NCBI GenBank assembly: GCA_902826615.1
Contig: CADEFN010000006.1
Coordinates: 310,001-374,000, forward strand
Direction of reading: 5' to 3'
Length of the DNA stretch: 64,000 nt
From: an uncultured Gemmatimonadota bacterium
GTDB taxonomy: Bacteria; Gemmatimonadota; Gemmatimonadetes; Gemmatimonadales; Gemmatimonadaceae
A program made the translations under genes and the position numbers. Shown here piece by piece: positions 63,595 through 64,000 of the stretch. The notes beneath the pieces were generated by a model. The model was not told where the DNA came from, did no database searches, and saw only the letters and a program-made list of their open reading frames with translations. The stretch's first letter is position 1; each line of letters starts with the position of its first letter.

Positions 63595-64000
63595 GTGCAC
63601 TTTCTCCGGGTGAAGTGGCATCCCAACCCCCCGCATTTGCGCGGCACTGTCGCCGCCCTGCTGACCATCGGAGTCGCCGGATGCCGACCCGTGGCCCAGA
63701 TGCCGCGCGCAGGAGAACTGAACGTGGTGGCGACGGCTATCCGCAGGGCGTCGCTGCCGACGAACCTGATGGCCCGGGTACGCCCGGACACCGCAGGGAC
63801 TGGGGACGTTGGGGCCGACGTGAGCCTGAAGCTGAATGGCGATGCGGTCGACTACGCCATGGTGATTCGCAACCCGGCCGGGCTGGCCATCGAGGAGGCT
63901 CTGGTGGTGATGTCCGCCGACGGCCCGTCGCTGGAGCGGGTCGTGGCGGCCCTTTTCGTCGACGGTCGCTTCAGGGACCGCCACCTGGAGCTGCGTGGGA
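63595..64000 (+). CDS. Lipoprotein, possibly CHRD-like (cut by window end)
   Basis: The frame from GTG 63595 is open to the window end (135 codons so far). The N-terminus VAALLTIGVAGCRPVAQ contains a lipobox (VAGC) after a rather long, His/Pro-containing n-region. The rest (VSLKLNGDAVDYAMVIRNPA ... IEEALVVMSADGP) follows the strand pattern of CHRD-type domains (LNGD...YAMVIRN), but the call is tentative. It starts ten bases after trmD. Confidence 0.6.
   Translation, partial: MHFLRVKWHPNPPHLRGTVAALLTIGVAGCRPVAQMPRAGELNVVATAIRRASLPTNLMARVRPDTAGTGDVGADVSLKLNGDAVDYAMVIRNPAGLAIEEALVVMSADGPSLERVVAALFVDGRFRDRHLELRG

Overview
The window is GC-rich, gene-dense bacterial chromosome with no phage, insertion sequence, CRISPR array or rRNA. 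Orphan MacB/FtsX permeases with PadR regulators, TonB receptors with carboxypeptidase-like N-terminal domains, many secreted lipoproteins and frequent GTG/TTG starts fit a Gemmatimonas-like member of the Gemmatimonadota. That placement is inferred from gene content only. Genes overlap tightly (ATGA/GTGA junctions), and many lack an obvious Shine-Dalgarno sequence.

Layout. 0.1-8.2 kb: tRNA methyltransferase TrmL, a large caspase-STAND-transmembrane-GATase-like protein, a PadR/ADOP permease pair, a small lipoprotein and tRNA-Leu(UAG). 8.2-12.0 kb: DegP/HtrA protease and DnaK. 12.2-14.5 kb: a rhomboid protease followed by two microcompartment vertex proteins (EutN/CcmL) and a deoxyribose-phosphate aldolase with an encapsulation-peptide-like N-terminus.

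14.6-45.4 kb is a long run of phosphate genes: DUF47-Pit, a glycosyltransferase / PAP2 / phosphodiesterase cluster that may remodel membrane lipids, polyphosphate kinase and exopolyphosphatase, a pstSCAB1B2-phoU operon with two pstB genes, a TonB receptor with a beta-helix lipoprotein, a PhoR/PhoB pair, uridine kinase, a double 5'-nucleotidase, adenosine deaminase and purine nucleoside phosphorylase. Several of its intergenic regions carry repeated heptamers close to YGTKACR. At pstS and at the 17.9 kb divergent promoter they lie on an 11-bp period, as expected for PhoB sites. Together the genes would release phosphate from nucleotides outside the cytoplasm, import it, salvage the nucleosides, store phosphate as polyphosphate and possibly replace phospholipids with glycolipids.

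45.5-49.3 kb holds small accessory genes (CBU_0592-like membrane protein, cupin, TPR lipoprotein, outer-membrane barrel, M48 protease). 49.3-54.7 kb is an operon-like row of SpoU methyltransferase, prepilin peptidase, single-domain Clp-like AAA+ ATPase, HExxH lipoprotein and DUF445 protein. 54.7-60.5 kb carries a Big_2 lipoprotein, Lon and a membrane sulfatase-like protein. 60.6-64 kb is the conserved ffh-rpsP-rimM-trmD cluster, followed by a lipoprotein cut by the window end.

The strongest leads are the caspase-STAND-GATase architecture, the satellite microcompartment operon, the phosphate island with its repeat elements, and a strongly over-represented octamer CGTTAGGY.
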